Under the pieces are notes generated by a model. The model did no database searches. It was not told the origin of the DNA and saw only the letters and a list, made by a program, of their open reading frames with translations. Position numbers and translations under genes: made by a program. A DNA stretch of 64,000 bases from Clostridia bacterium (GTDB lineage Bacteria > Bacillota > Clostridia > TANB77 > CAG-508), in assembly GCA_900770385.1 (NCBI GenBank), contig CAAGKK010000006.1, positions 77,493 to 141,492 on the forward strand. The letters are read 5' to 3'. Shown here piece by piece: positions 24,545-33,123 of this stretch; position 1 is the stretch's first letter; every line of letters begins with the position of its first letter.

Positions 24545-24625
24545 TGTCAAAATGAAATAATAGATAAATTTATACAAGATTTTAAAATAATAAGGTTGTC
24601 AAAAAACTCCGTCCCCATTGACACA
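24545..24625 (+). repeat. Partial MITE-like repeat, left flank of the island
   Basis: Its right end GTTGTCAAAAAACTCCGTCC...CCATTGACACA matches a terminal arm of the element at 33010-33119, and 40 bp of its interior (24556-24594) are the exact reverse complement of 33039-33078. The outer part of the left arm is lost (only GTCAAAATGAAA remains). Together the two copies form an inverted repeat around about 8.4 kb. Confidence 0.8.
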
Positions 24626-25217
24626 AATATTTATGGCTCCACCTCACAAAATGGTGCCTACATTAATGAATAACTTATTTAACTGGATGAATGAAGTTAA
24701 AAACACAATAAATCCACTTATTTTATCGTCTATATTCCATTATGAATTTGTTTTTTTTATACATCCTTTTCACGATGGAAATGGAAGAACAGCAAGGATA
24801 TGGCAAACAGCAATTTTATCACATTGGGAGAAAGCATTTACTTATTTGCCTATTGAAAGTATGATAAAGAAAAATCAAGAAGAATATTATACTGCTATTC
24901 AAAACTGCAATAATGCAGGAGAATCAACCGAATTTATAGAGTTTATGTTAAAAATTATCGATGACACAATAGATGAATTGATGAACTCAAAAGAAATGAA
25001 AGATACAGCTCAATTACTACTTTCTGATAATGAAATGAAAATAATTGAATGTATTAAAAGAAATGTTTTAATAGGTGCAAAAGAAATAATTGAAGAAACA
25101 AATATTGCTGATAGAACAGCTAGAAGAATACTAAAAAAACTACTTGATAACAATACTATTGAAGCAGTTGGCTCAAACGAAAAATCGCCAAATAAAAAAT
25201 TTAAATTAAAAGAATAA
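24626..25217 (+). pseudogene. 5'-truncated Fic-domain protein
   Basis: The frame contains the Fic catalytic motif HPFHDGNGRTAR and the preceding substrate region APPHKMVPTLMNNL, so the protein is a Fic AMP-transferase-type enzyme with a C-terminal winged helix (ADRTARRILKKLLDNNTIEA). It lacks the first 120 or more residues expected, including the alpha-helical region and flap. The in-frame ATG lies only 8 bp after the repeat end, so the MITE-like element has replaced the 5' part. No ribosome site is visible before the first ATG. Probably a remnant. Confidence 0.75.
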
Positions 25218-25299
25218 TGGCATAGTTTTGACAAAGTAATGGCAATGTTTGAATGAAAAATATAATATCAACTTACTGCTTTTTTCTATAGCAGTAAGT

Positions 25300-25471
25300 T
25301 AGGCAGTAAGTAAAGAAGAAATTTTAGAACTTTGTAAAACAGAAAAATTGTACAATACTTTGGATATAAAGATGTTTACAAATTAAAAAACAATTATATA
25401 AATGAATTATTATATAATTGTAATATTCAAATAGATAGTACAAGCAAAAAAATTCTAAATAAAAAAATTTA
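25300..25471 (+). pseudogene. Decayed winged-helix fragment
   Basis: Two short frames, one with SKEEILELCKTEK and one with IVQYFGYKDVYKLKNNYINE, ending at a TAA near 25471. The pattern resembles the C-terminal winged helix of AlbA_2/Schlafen-type or Fic-associated regulators (EILEFC...YLKKKYL-PLL). The reading frame is broken. The rest of the 25218-25577 gap has a CTTACTGC hairpin at 25271-25299 and no other recognisable gene. Confidence 0.3.
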
Positions 25472-25547
25472 AGATAAAAAGATAATGGCATAGTCTTAGT
25501 TATGTAATGATACTGTAAGGATTCAAGGAAAATAATTTTATAAAATC

Positions 25548-25574
25548 AGAGGGTATTCAATAAGAATACCCTCT
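25548..25574 (-). terminator. Terminator after the adenosine-deaminase-like gene
   Basis: AGAGGGTATTC and its complement around a 5-nt loop, followed on the minus strand by GATTTTAT, just after the stop codon. Confidence 0.75.
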
Positions 25575-25577
25575 AGT

Positions 25578-26804
25578 CTACTTTGCGTAAAAGTTTAATC
25601 CATCTAAGCGTATAGCATTTAGTTCAAATGCATTTAAGACATTATTTTCATATAATATCTTATATTCATTTGAAACACTTGAACCGAATATTAGTATGTC
25701 ATCGCTACAAACAGACACTCCTATTCCATATCGATATAGTTGCTTGATAGGATGGTTGCCAATAGACTGGACACGTGATAAGAAATAGTTACTCGATGGA
25801 CACATAGTCAAAGGTATTTTATTTTTTACTAAGTACTCCATTAAGCTTCCATTTTCTATGGCAGATATTCCATGGTGAACAGCATCTAAATCTAAGGTTT
25901 TAATTGCATCCAATATTGCATTAGCATGTGAAAATTCTCCAACATGTGCTTTTTTTATAATTCCGTATGAAGAAGCAATATCATATATTTCTTTAAAATT
26001 CTGAACGCCAAGATCTTCATCACCAGTTACGTCTATGGAATAAAACATACCCGTATCTAAAAGTTTTACAACTAAATCTTTTAAATCATCAGAGTATTTG
26101 TTTCTATCCAATGCCAATTCTGGATAAATAGACATGGAATCAGAAAATTCTTCAATTATCTCATAAATGAATTTGATAAAGCTATCCAACGAAGGAAAGT
26201 TTTTTTTAGCACATGTCGCTATATTAGGTGCAAATACCTTTATTCCATCTTGTTTTGCCTGCTTAAAGCAAGCATACATCCTATATTTGTAGTCATTAGG
26301 TGCTTTAATATTATCATCACACCACTTATTCATTTCAGGAATAGACTTGAAACGTCTATCTAACTTTGGTATTTCTTTACCTGATAATTCTCTTATCAGC
26401 TCACGTGAGCCACCAAGAGGTGTGTGATTGTGCAGGTCACTTTTAGGAATCTTAGACAATGCCTGAATATCCAGTTCTTCTAATGCTTTAACAAAATCAA
26501 AACTATCTAATGTAATATCATCATCTTCAAAATCTCTTATATGGGATATAAAAAATAAAAGAGCTTGACGATCTTCCTTAAATGTAAAATTTTGCAAGGC
26601 AATGTTAATTGTAATAAAGTTAGAATCTATTATTTTAAGTGAACATTGCTTGTATGAAACATAAGAATAATGCTTTTCGCCATATACAAAATGAGTAGTA
26701 ATTGTAGTGTTGCAACTCGGTAACCGTATTGTGTTATGTTCTTTGACAACCAAAACACGTAAATAATTGTCTATTACAACTATATTTTTATGAATTTTCC
26801 GCAT
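25578..26804 (-). CDS. Adenosine-deaminase-like metal hydrolase with an unknown N-terminal domain
   Basis: A 408-residue protein. From about residue 118 it is an ADA-family TIM barrel with all expected active-site features: His125 and His127 (DLHNH), KAHVGE with ligand His and proton-shuttle Glu, VHHGIS and CSDD with the metal Asp. The first 117 residues form no domain known to me. Start at 26804 because AAAGGAG lies 8 bp upstream; the longer frame to 26870 begins in the promoter. Likely reaction is deamination of adenosine or a related nucleoside, substrate unknown. Codon use is more GC-rich than core genes, suggesting transfer. Confidence 0.75.
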   Translation of the reverse strand: MRKIHKNIVVIDNYLRVLVVKEHNTIRLPSCNTTITTHFVYGEKHYSYVSYKQCSLKIIDSNFITINIALQNFTFKEDRQALLFFISHIRDFEDDDITLDSFDFVKALEELDIQALSKIPKSDLHNHTPLGGSRELIRELSGKEIPKLDRRFKSIPEMNKWCDDNIKAPNDYKYRMYACFKQAKQDGIKVFAPNIATCAKKNFPSLDSFIKFIYEIIEEFSDSMSIYPELALDRNKYSDDLKDLVVKLLDTGMFYSIDVTGDEDLGVQNFKEIYDIASSYGIIKKAHVGEFSHANAILDAIKTLDLDAVHHGISAIENGSLMEYLVKNKIPLTMCPSSNYFLSRVQSIGNHPIKQLYRYGIGVSVCSDDILIFGSSVSNEYKILYENNVLNAFELNAIRLDGLNFYAK

Positions 26805-26868
26805 AATAGATTCTCCTTTCAGTTTAAAACAAATTATTGTTTTGCATTTATATAAAAGTAACATAATC

Positions 26869-26897
26869 ATTATACATTATTTTTGAAAAATCGTCAA
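26869..26897 (-). promoter_or_regulatory. Promoter of the adenosine-deaminase-like gene
   Basis: TTGACG (26897-26892) and TATAAT (26874-26869) with 17-bp spacing, a near-consensus vegetative promoter for a single gene. Confidence 0.65.
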
Positions 26898-26987
26898 TAT
26901 CACGACAAAATTGACAAATTTATTATAGACTTTTGTAATTATACATGATATATTTATAATTATAATAAAAGAAAGGAGTTTTATTTT

Positions 26988-27377
26988 ATGAATAAAGAAC
27001 AATTATTAGATTTATTGCAAGAATTAAACTTACCTAAAGATGAATATTATGTTTTATCAGGAGCTTCTCTTGTAATTAGAGGTATTAGAGAACAAGCAGG
27101 AGATTTAGATTTATGTATTTCGAGAAAATTATTTGAACAAATAAAAGATAAATATGACTTAACAGATGATAAGAAAAATGAATGTGGATTTTATCATATA
27201 AGTGATTCTTTAGAAGTTGTTGTGGATGAAAAAGAAAAATTTAATATGGAGGTTTGCGAACCATATAATTTAGAAGATTTAAATACTATTTTAGACTTTA
27301 AAATAAAAAGAAACAAACCTAAGGATCAAGTTGATATAGAAAGAATTAAAGAATATCTAAAAAATAAAAATAATTAA
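26988..27377 (+). CDS. Nucleotidyltransferase-fold protein (AbiEii-like)
   Basis: A 129-residue protein with YYVLSGASLVIRGIREQAGD followed by LDLCIS, i.e. the G[GS]...D-x-D signature of minimal nucleotidyltransferases such as AbiEii/MNT toxins and related proteins. The third acidic position may be supplied by EVVVDEKE. No antitoxin gene is adjacent, so a toxin role is not shown. AAGGAG supports the start, and TTGACA/TGTAAT upstream could be its promoter. AT-rich codon use is like the core genome. Confidence 0.6.
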   Translation: MNKEQLLDLLQELNLPKDEYYVLSGASLVIRGIREQAGDLDLCISRKLFEQIKDKYDLTDDKKNECGFYHISDSLEVVVDEKEKFNMEVCEPYNLEDLNTILDFKIKRNKPKDQVDIERIKEYLKNKNN

Positions 27378-27442
27378 AGCGAATAATAGTACTACTTAAT
27401 TCATGGTACTATTTATTGTTTACTATGATAGGGGAATTTAAT

Positions 27443-28285
27443 ATGATAAATAAGGATTGCGGATATAAACTAAAAAATGGTTTAATAATACCAAACATAG
27501 GATTAGGAACATGGCACATTAAAGACCAAGAAATTATAGATGATATGATTTATACTGCATATCAAGCTGGATATAGACATATAGATACTGCATCAAAATA
27601 TCAAAATGAAAAGCTTATAGGAAATACTATTAAAAAGTACAAACTCGATAGAACAAACTTATTTTTAACAAGTAAACTTTGGAAAGATGATAAAGGTTAT
27701 GAAAAAACATTGAAAGCTGTTGAACAAATTCTTAATAATTTACAAACAGATTATTTGGATTTACTTTTAATTCATTGGCCAATGACATCAGAAGATTGGA
27801 AAGAGTTAAATATAGAAACATGGAAAGCTTTTGAAGAATTATATAAAGAAAAAAAAGTAAAAGCAATAGGTGTAAGTAATTTTATGGTTCAACATTTAGA
27901 GGCATTATTACCTAATATAGAGATTTTTCCAATGGTTAATCAAATAGAATTTCATCCTGGATTTATGCAAGAAGAAACATTAAAATACTGTGCTAATAAA
28001 AATATTATTATTGAAGCATGGAGTCCTCTTGGATCTGGGAAAATCTTTGATAATAATATTTTAAAAGAGTTATCAATTAAGTATAATAAAAGTATTGCTC
28101 AAATTTGCATACGATGGTGCTTACAAAACAATGTAATTCCTTTACCAAAATCAACCAATAAAGAAAGAATTATTGAAAATATATCAGTTTATGATTTTTC
28201 TATAACAGAAGAAGATATGAATAAAATAGATTTACTACCATGTTTTTGCTATTCAGGATTAAATCCTAATATAGTATATACGTAA
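27443..28285 (+). CDS. Aldo/keto reductase
   Basis: A 280-residue NADPH-dependent oxidoreductase with the AKR catalytic tetrad: Asp in HIDTA, Tyr in SKYQNE, Lys in LTSKLW and His in LIHWP. Also present are the VNQIEFHPGF strand and the cofactor-binding IPLPKSTNKERI motif. Start at 27443 with AGGGG 9 bp upstream; the longer frame to 27416 lacks a ribosome site. The substrate cannot be told from sequence. It converges with the radical SAM gene at a shared terminator. Confidence 0.92.
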   Translation: MINKDCGYKLKNGLIIPNIGLGTWHIKDQEIIDDMIYTAYQAGYRHIDTASKYQNEKLIGNTIKKYKLDRTNLFLTSKLWKDDKGYEKTLKAVEQILNNLQTDYLDLLLIHWPMTSEDWKELNIETWKAFEELYKEKKVKAIGVSNFMVQHLEALLPNIEIFPMVNQIEFHPGFMQEETLKYCANKNIIIEAWSPLGSGKIFDNNILKELSIKYNKSIAQICIRWCLQNNVIPLPKSTNKERIIENISVYDFSITEEDMNKIDLLPCFCYSGLNPNIVYT

Positions 28286-28322
28286 ACAATCCCCTTACCA
28301 TTTGGTAAGAGGATTTGTTTAC
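28282..28322. terminator. Shared terminator of the aldo/keto reductase and radical SAM genes
   Basis: AAACAATCC-CTTACC and GGTAAG-GGATTTGTTT pair around a 4-nt loop with few mismatches, between converging genes. Confidence 0.75.
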
Positions 28323-28326
28323 GAAC

Positions 28327-29898
28327 TTAGTTCATCATTTTGAGGCAGAAGTTCTCTGCTTCTTTCTTCATGAAGGAAATTCTGTTGTGGTACTTTCCAT
28401 ACATGATAGGACTGTCATCATCAGGGATATCATCAACACTCTTTATATCAGCATAATACGTATCATTATAATACGCAATAGCCTCTTCAATGTGCTGATT
28501 AGAAACATCATAATGTCCTAATCTAATGAGGTTAAACAAAATTTTCCAGTCATCCATATTCAACTCTTCTTTTTTAGCAAAGTATTGACTAATTATATCA
28601 AAATCAGAAGCTCTATAAAGAGAGTTGATTTCCTCAATAGAGGAATGAATAACATTCAAAAGGTTTGCAGGCAAGAACGAAATATCATCTTCCGACAGGA
28701 TGCCATCTTCAAGATAATCCTTGATGGCTCTAACTGCATAATACAGTTTTGTTTTTTCTTCTTCCATCAAGAAGGCTCCTGCATAATCTCTTAAGTTCAT
28801 TACCTTTGACCGCAAGACAGCCTTTGGATTTACTGCACGAATAATTCTTTCACGATAGTAGTATCCTTTATCTAAGAATGAGTAGCTAATGATATTCTCA
28901 AAAGTACCTTTAATAAGATCTTGATAAGAATCTACATATACGTTATAAAGACTATCCCACTGCTGATTACCCCATGTAGTAACGTTCCCGTTGTAATCAA
29001 TCCAAAAATCGAGTCCAAGAGAACCATCACAGTTGGTCAGAATTGACGGATTTCCATATTCACTCGCACTCATGTCTTCCTCAAAAACATCAAGAGATCT
29101 CTGAATATCTTCTGTAAATTCATTAAGGTCAATTTTCAGATTAGAGAAAAACAGTTTAGAGCGGCCAACGAGGATTTCATAACCATCGTCAAATCTCAAC
29201 TTAGCTTGTTTAGGGAGAATTTTGATGATTTCCTTATTGTCAGAAACTGACTCAATATCACTGTAAATTACTTCACAGTTACCAATTTTCTTGGACACCT
29301 CATCAAGAGTAGGGTCATTTTGCATAGTATGAATCCTAAGCTGGAAATTCTTACAATGGCTATAATTTTCCCTAAATACTCTGATGATATTGTTGATAAC
29401 ATCAAAGCCTAATGGTTCATAGTGAAAACTGTCAACACTAAGGCGAACTACCAAAACCATGTCATCGTTTCTGCTTGTATAGCTAGAATAGAGTTCGTCG
29501 ATGGTATCTTTGGCACTCTTGTAAGTTTTTGCCCAAATTCCACTTGTTACAATAACAATACGATCTGTCTTTACTTTACGAATGAGTTCATTGACAATGT
29601 CCTTTCGAATCATCGGTTCTCCACCGCCAGACAGCATCAAATAAGAATTGTTAGAGTCGTTGATAAATTTTATCAATCGCTCAACACCATACGGAGAAAA
29701 TTGATATTTCTCAGCAGGAACTCCATCATGATACATGTCAGACTTGAAGAAACAGCTTTTGCAGTGTGCAGGGCAAAGTTTAGTTACCCATGCACAAAGC
29801 ATAGATTTGGAGTTGAACTTCTTTCTCTTCTTGCTATCAATCTTAACCTTTTTTATTTGCTCAAGATGATAGCACGGCCGATCAAAAATGTTTTTCAT
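28327..29898 (-). CDS. Radical SAM protein of unknown function
   Basis: A 523-residue protein with the 4Fe-4S motif CX3CX2C (Cys42, Cys46, Cys49 in LCPAHCKSC), the GGE-like SAM site MLSGGGEPM and the following strands of a radical SAM barrel. C-terminal of about residue 300 is a region with SLGLDFWIDYNGNVTTWGNQ, resembling the SPASM-type ending of a barrel but without clear extra cluster cysteines, then a helical domain. Base use is clearly richer in GC than neighbours. Start at 29898 for its ATG after GGTGAT; an ATG at 29919 is also possible. Viperin and peptide-maturase signatures were not seen; function is open. Confidence 0.8.
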   Translation of the reverse strand: MKNIFDRPCYHLEQIKKVKIDSKKRKKFNSKSMLCAWVTKLCPAHCKSCFFKSDMYHDGVPAEKYQFSPYGVERLIKFINDSNNSYLMLSGGGEPMIRKDIVNELIRKVKTDRIVIVTSGIWAKTYKSAKDTIDELYSSYTSRNDDMVLVVRLSVDSFHYEPLGFDVINNIIRVFRENYSHCKNFQLRIHTMQNDPTLDEVSKKIGNCEVIYSDIESVSDNKEIIKILPKQAKLRFDDGYEILVGRSKLFFSNLKIDLNEFTEDIQRSLDVFEEDMSASEYGNPSILTNCDGSLGLDFWIDYNGNVTTWGNQQWDSLYNVYVDSYQDLIKGTFENIISYSFLDKGYYYRERIIRAVNPKAVLRSKVMNLRDYAGAFLMEEEKTKLYYAVRAIKDYLEDGILSEDDISFLPANLLNVIHSSIEEINSLYRASDFDIISQYFAKKEELNMDDWKILFNLIRLGHYDVSNQHIEEAIAYYNDTYYADIKSVDDIPDDDSPIMYGKYHNRISFMKKEAENFCLKMMN

Positions 29899-30019
29899 AG
29901 TATCACCATTTCCTTTCATTGAGTTAAGAATTTAAAAATTCATTTAAATCCGTTAATTAAATTTACATAATATTATTATAATTTATTTTCCAATGTTTGT
30001 CAATATTTATAGAACTTTT

Positions 30020-31158
30020 TCAATAAAATTCTCTATCCAACTCTCTTTTATCTTTATTTTTCGAAATCTCTTTTTCACTTATTTCCTTATTATTTTCAAA
30101 TCTTTTCTGAATTAGCCAATCTTCTTTTTCTCCTTTTTCAAATTTAGTAATAATTCTTCTGCAAGTTTGTATTTTAGAATTCAATCTATCAATATCTTCA
30201 GTTAAATGATTAATTTTTGCTTCGAGAATCGTTTTATCGGCATCATTTTTGGTTATACTATATAATTTCTTTGAGCTTTTAAAGGTGAAATTTCTTCAAG
30301 ATATTTAATCCTTAAATTTTGAATATCTGTAATTGATGTTAAGCTATAATCACTAATCATATTTAATTCATCACATAACTTGTTAAATCTATCTATTTCT
30401 TTATAATATTCAGGTGTTCTTTCTTCATAATGTATTTTAGGTGGTAATTTTCCTAAAACATATAAAAAATGCACATATAATCTATAAAAGGATGATGTTT
30501 TTAATAATTCAGAATTAATTTTAACACCTTCATATATTCTAATTCTATATACTTTATCTTATTTAAATTGATAATCGCTGTAATAAATTCTATTTTTAAT
30601 ATTTTCAAAGGTATAATCTTCTCCAAAGGCTCTTGGAAGTCTTATATTTCTATTAAAATACGGAGTTGATACAGATATTACATTATTGGATTTTTTTACA
30701 TAATAACCTTTATAAGCCAAGTTATCAATAAAATCTTGATATTTTTTAGCATTCTTTATTGCCTCATCAATATCATTCTTTATTAGCTCCATTTTACCAC
30801 TATTGCGATTATAATTATTTGTTCTATTTCTAGCAATAGCATTTTCTTTATCTATATGAGTACATACTAAAACTTGATATTTATCTCCAAATAGACTTTG
30901 GGCAAATTCAACACCTATGCTATTACATTTTTCAGGAGATACCTCTTTTCCATTAAATGATTGAATTATATGATAACCTAGCCTTCCACCTTCTTTATGA
31001 AAGGTCTTTTTTGTAAGCATCATTTGGAAATAAACTGTATCTGGCAAACAATTTATGCCAGATACAAGTATCCCTTTTTCTGTTTTATCTCCATTTTTAG
31101 CATAATTTATTACAGCTTCTAAGTTCTTTTGTATAACTTTATATTTTGTAATAGCCAT
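30020..31158 (-). pseudogene. Relaxase (MobA/VirD2-type), disrupted
   Basis: The first 199 codons encode a mobilisation relaxase N-terminus with a catalytic Tyr region (AITKYKVIQKNLEAVINYA), the GRLGYHIIQSF strand with the conserved His and the VLVCTHIDKENAIARN motif. An in-frame TAA at 30561-30559 stops it. The same frame continues (RIRIYEGVKINSELLKTSSF) to 30253, and after a frameshift a coiled-coil tail (KNDADKTILEAKINHL) runs to 30020. One stop and one frameshift make a dead gene of about 375 codons. It marks a former mobilisable element. Confidence 0.75.
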
Positions 31159-31189
31159 AGCAAACCTCCTTATTTTTGTCTTGAATAAA

Positions 31190-31306
31190 GTTATTTTTCA
31201 AATCTCAAAATAAAATCAGAAAGCTCTTTTGAAATATATGAATAATCATCGTGTGAAACACTTAATCTTGAATTTGCAATTCTTGCAATTTGATTTATGT
31301 CAAAGG
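31190..31306 (-). pseudogene. Truncated MobC-like relaxosome protein
   Basis: The frame DINQIARIANSRLSVSHDDY followed by ISKELSDFILRFEK* matches the C-terminal end of MobC-type mobilisation proteins (N-x-NQIAR motif). It is directly upstream of the relaxase remnant, as in mob operons. Its 5' part is replaced by a copy of the GGGGACGGAG repeat at 31303-31324. Confidence 0.55.
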
Positions 31307-31324
31307 GGACGGAGTTTTTTGACA
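31300..31324 (+). repeat. Single arm of the GGGGACGGAG repeat
   Basis: GTCAAAGGGGACGGAGTTTT...TGACA is one terminal arm of the MITE-like element seen at 33010. It sits at the joint of the MobC fragment and the 3' end of the 31300-31569 frame, and encodes the last nine residues of the latter. Confidence 0.7.
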
Positions 31325-31569
31325 GAAGAATTCAACTTTTGTATCGATACTGAGATAAATCCAGGCATAGAGAGTCCATTCCATTCAACTGAAATTGTTG
31401 CTTCTTCTCCTTTAGAGATTTGAGAAAAAGCAAAATCGTAGCTTTCATTTCCTGGTTTCATTTCAAAACCCAAATCATCCCAGACTGTCCAGTTTGCCCA
31501 AATAAGCAGACCGAGTTGGTCTTTTTCTTGGGCTTCCAGCAAAGTGTCCCGAAGTAATTTTTCTGTCAT
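31300..31569 (-). CDS. Unknown small protein ending in repeat-derived residues
   Basis: An 89-residue frame starting MTEKLLRDTLLEAQEKDQLG with LLIWANWTVWDDLGFEMKPG next. No domain is recognised. AGGAGG lies before the start. The last residues (SSVKKLRPL) are coded by the inserted repeat, so the original C-terminus has been lost or replaced. Whether it is still functional is unclear; the body appears intact. Confidence 0.5.
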   Translation of the reverse strand: MTEKLLRDTLLEAQEKDQLGLLIWANWTVWDDLGFEMKPGNESYDFAFSQISKGEEATISVEWNGLSMPGFISVSIQKLNSSVKKLRPL

Positions 31570-31638
31570 AGTAGTTCCTCCTTATAATTTTATAGGCAAT
31601 AACGTATTTGAAATACAGCACTATTTTAGCATATTTCT

Positions 31639-31667
31639 AGACTTTTTAATACATTTGTGATATAATA
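31639..31667 (+). promoter_or_regulatory. Promoter of the HD-hydrolase operon
   Basis: TAGACT (31639-31644) and TATAAT (31662-31667), 17 bp apart. A CTCCTTAAGGAG palindrome at about 31690 in the leader could hide or mimic a ribosome site. Confidence 0.5.
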
Positions 31668-31752
31668 TTTATGTTAATCTTTTGTAATCTCCTTAAGGAG
31701 TTCACATATAAAATTATAGGCAACACAATAATTATTGAAGGAGGACACAGAT

Positions 31753-32418
31753 TTGAAAGAAATCAAATTAAAAAATGCGATGAGATTTTATCTCTTAGCT
31801 ACTCAACTGAAATATAAAATCAGAAGTGGCTGGGATGAGAAACATTGGAATGTGAGTAAAGAGCGCATAGAAAGTATTGCTGAACATGTATATGGTACAT
31901 GTATTTTAGCAATAAGCCTAGATTCAGAATTCGAATGTCACATTGATTTGAACAAAGTCATAAAGATGTTAGTAATACATGAATTAGGTGAAGTTGTTAT
32001 CGGCGACATTACTCCGTTTGACAATGTCTCAAAAGAAGAAAAATTGAGAATTGAACACGAGGCAATCATCAAAGTTATTGGCGATTTGGTAAAGAAAGAT
32101 GAACTTATTTCCTTACTATCTGAGTTTGACGAAAGGCAAACCAGAGAAGCTGTATTTGCATATCATTGTGATAAATTAGAGGCTGACCTTCAGTCTAAAG
32201 TTTATCAAGATATGGGATGCCATCATTCTTTAGATGACCAGGATAACAATGTGGTGTTTAGAAATGCCAAAGCTCAGAAAATGGTAGCTAGTGGTGCAAA
32301 AACTGCTTTTGATATTTGGTATGAATGGGATAAAATCATTTATGCTGATGATGAAGTGTTTGCTCAAATGCTGGATTACGCAAACGAACACAACACTCAA
32401 CAAAGTGACATTTTTTAA
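31753..32418 (+). CDS. HD-domain phosphohydrolase (YfbR/HD_3-like), HE variant
   Basis: A 221-residue protein resembling 5'-nucleotidases of the YfbR class, which remove phosphate from deoxynucleoside monophosphates. Seen are ESIAEHVYGTC (first His), VIHELGEVVIGDIT (where YfbR has HDxxE) and YHCDKLEADLQ (distal Asp). The HD pair is HE here, which may alter metal binding. The TTG at 31753 is chosen because AAGGAGG lies 8 bp upstream; ATG codons further in have no such site. The following gene begins 15 bp later, suggesting an operon. Codon use is less AT-rich than the core. Confidence 0.75.
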   Translation: MKEIKLKNAMRFYLLATQLKYKIRSGWDEKHWNVSKERIESIAEHVYGTCILAISLDSEFECHIDLNKVIKMLVIHELGEVVIGDITPFDNVSKEEKLRIEHEAIIKVIGDLVKKDELISLLSEFDERQTREAVFAYHCDKLEADLQSKVYQDMGCHHSLDDQDNNVVFRNAKAQKMVASGAKTAFDIWYEWDKIIYADDEVFAQMLDYANEHNTQQSDIF

Positions 32419-32433
32419 TAGGAGGAATTTCTA

Positions 32434-32946
32434 ATGAAAGTATTTCACACAGAAAACGGCAAAGAGGCAGTATATGTTCAAATGCAAGACATTATGTATT
32501 TGTCAAACGAAACAGATACACCTATCCCTGCAACTATCTTTACAAAGGTGTTTACAGGAGTAACTATCGTCAATGATTCAAATCGGTTTGAATTCGTAAG
32601 ATTTGATGAGGAACACGAAGTAAAATTCTTCAGAGATTTAGAATTTATTATCGATTTTGATCAGTACAAAGCTCTATCTGATGAACAACTTGAAGACGAG
32701 GCACAAAAATTCGGTGCTAAAGCAAATGAAATTGCTGAAAAATGGAATGGCATGACAGAAGAAGAGAGAAAACAAAATGCTTCTCTCTATGACGACCATC
32801 GTAATCTCGGCTATATGATTAACTTTTTGTCCGAGATTTATGCGATTAAGCATGGAAAAAGAACAATGCCTTTTCCTGATTTTGTAAAGATGCCTGAAAA
32901 ACCGAAAAAGAAACCGTTCTTTAAAAGAAAAAAAGATGTGAAATGA
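32434..32946 (+). CDS. Unknown protein in an operon with the HD hydrolase
   Basis: A 170-residue soluble protein: an N-terminal strand-rich half (VQMQDIMYLSNETDTPIPAT; FEFVRFDEEHEVKFF), a helical part with KWNGMTEEERKQNASLYDDH and a basic tail (KPKKKPFFKRKKD). No family is recognised. AGGAGG ribosome site and a 15-bp gap from the HD gene imply cotranscription; a hairpin at 32950-32983 ends the unit. It may be a partner or regulator of the hydrolase, which is inference only. Confidence 0.65.
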   Translation: MKVFHTENGKEAVYVQMQDIMYLSNETDTPIPATIFTKVFTGVTIVNDSNRFEFVRFDEEHEVKFFRDLEFIIDFDQYKALSDEQLEDEAQKFGAKANEIAEKWNGMTEEERKQNASLYDDHRNLGYMINFLSEIYAIKHGKRTMPFPDFVKMPEKPKKKPFFKRKKDVK

Positions 32947-32949
32947 AAC

Positions 32950-32983
32950 GAACAAAGCTCTGCTTAAATGCGGGGCTTTGTTC
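32950..32983 (+). terminator. Hairpin ending the HD-hydrolase operon
   Basis: GAACAAAGC and GCTTTGTTC pair across a 16-nt loop containing more partial pairing. The T run is poor, so efficiency is uncertain. Confidence 0.5.
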
Positions 32984-32987
32984 ATTA

Positions 32988-33119
32988 TGTCAATGGGGAC
33001 GGAGTTTTTTGTCAATGGGGACGGAGTTTTTTGACAACCTTATTATTTTAAAATCTTGTATAAATTTATCTATTATTTTATTTTTTATGTTGTCAAAATT
33101 CTCCGTCCCCATTGACACA
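32988..33119 (+). repeat. MITE-like element with about 28-bp terminal inverted repeats, plus an extra arm
   Basis: The element 33010-33119 starts TGTCAATGGGGACGGAG, then TTTTTTGACAAC, and ends with the near-complement GTTGTCAAAATTCTCCGTCC followed by CCATTGACACA. About 50 bp of AT-rich interior separate the arms. A further copy of the left arm lies directly before it (32989-33011). There is no coding capacity, so movement would need a transposase in trans. Its interior matches the left-flank copy at 24556-24594 in inverted orientation. Confidence 0.75.
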
Positions 33120-33123
33120 GGTT

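Noticed and set aside
25578..26804. RADAR defence system
   Set aside because: The deaminase has no neighbouring RdrA-like ATPase and its N-terminal region does not resemble RdrB, so only a general note was kept.
26988..27377. AbiE or MNT/HEPN toxin-antitoxin pair
   Set aside because: No AbiEi-like or HEPN gene is adjacent, so the protein is only called nucleotidyltransferase-fold.
28327..29898. Prokaryotic viperin
   Set aside because: The cluster motif is generic and the short viperin length (about 300-360 residues) and its C-terminal motif are not matched.
24545..33119. Composite transposon
   Set aside because: The inverted flanks have no transposase and the left copy lacks its outer end; the elements are better seen as non-autonomous repeats.
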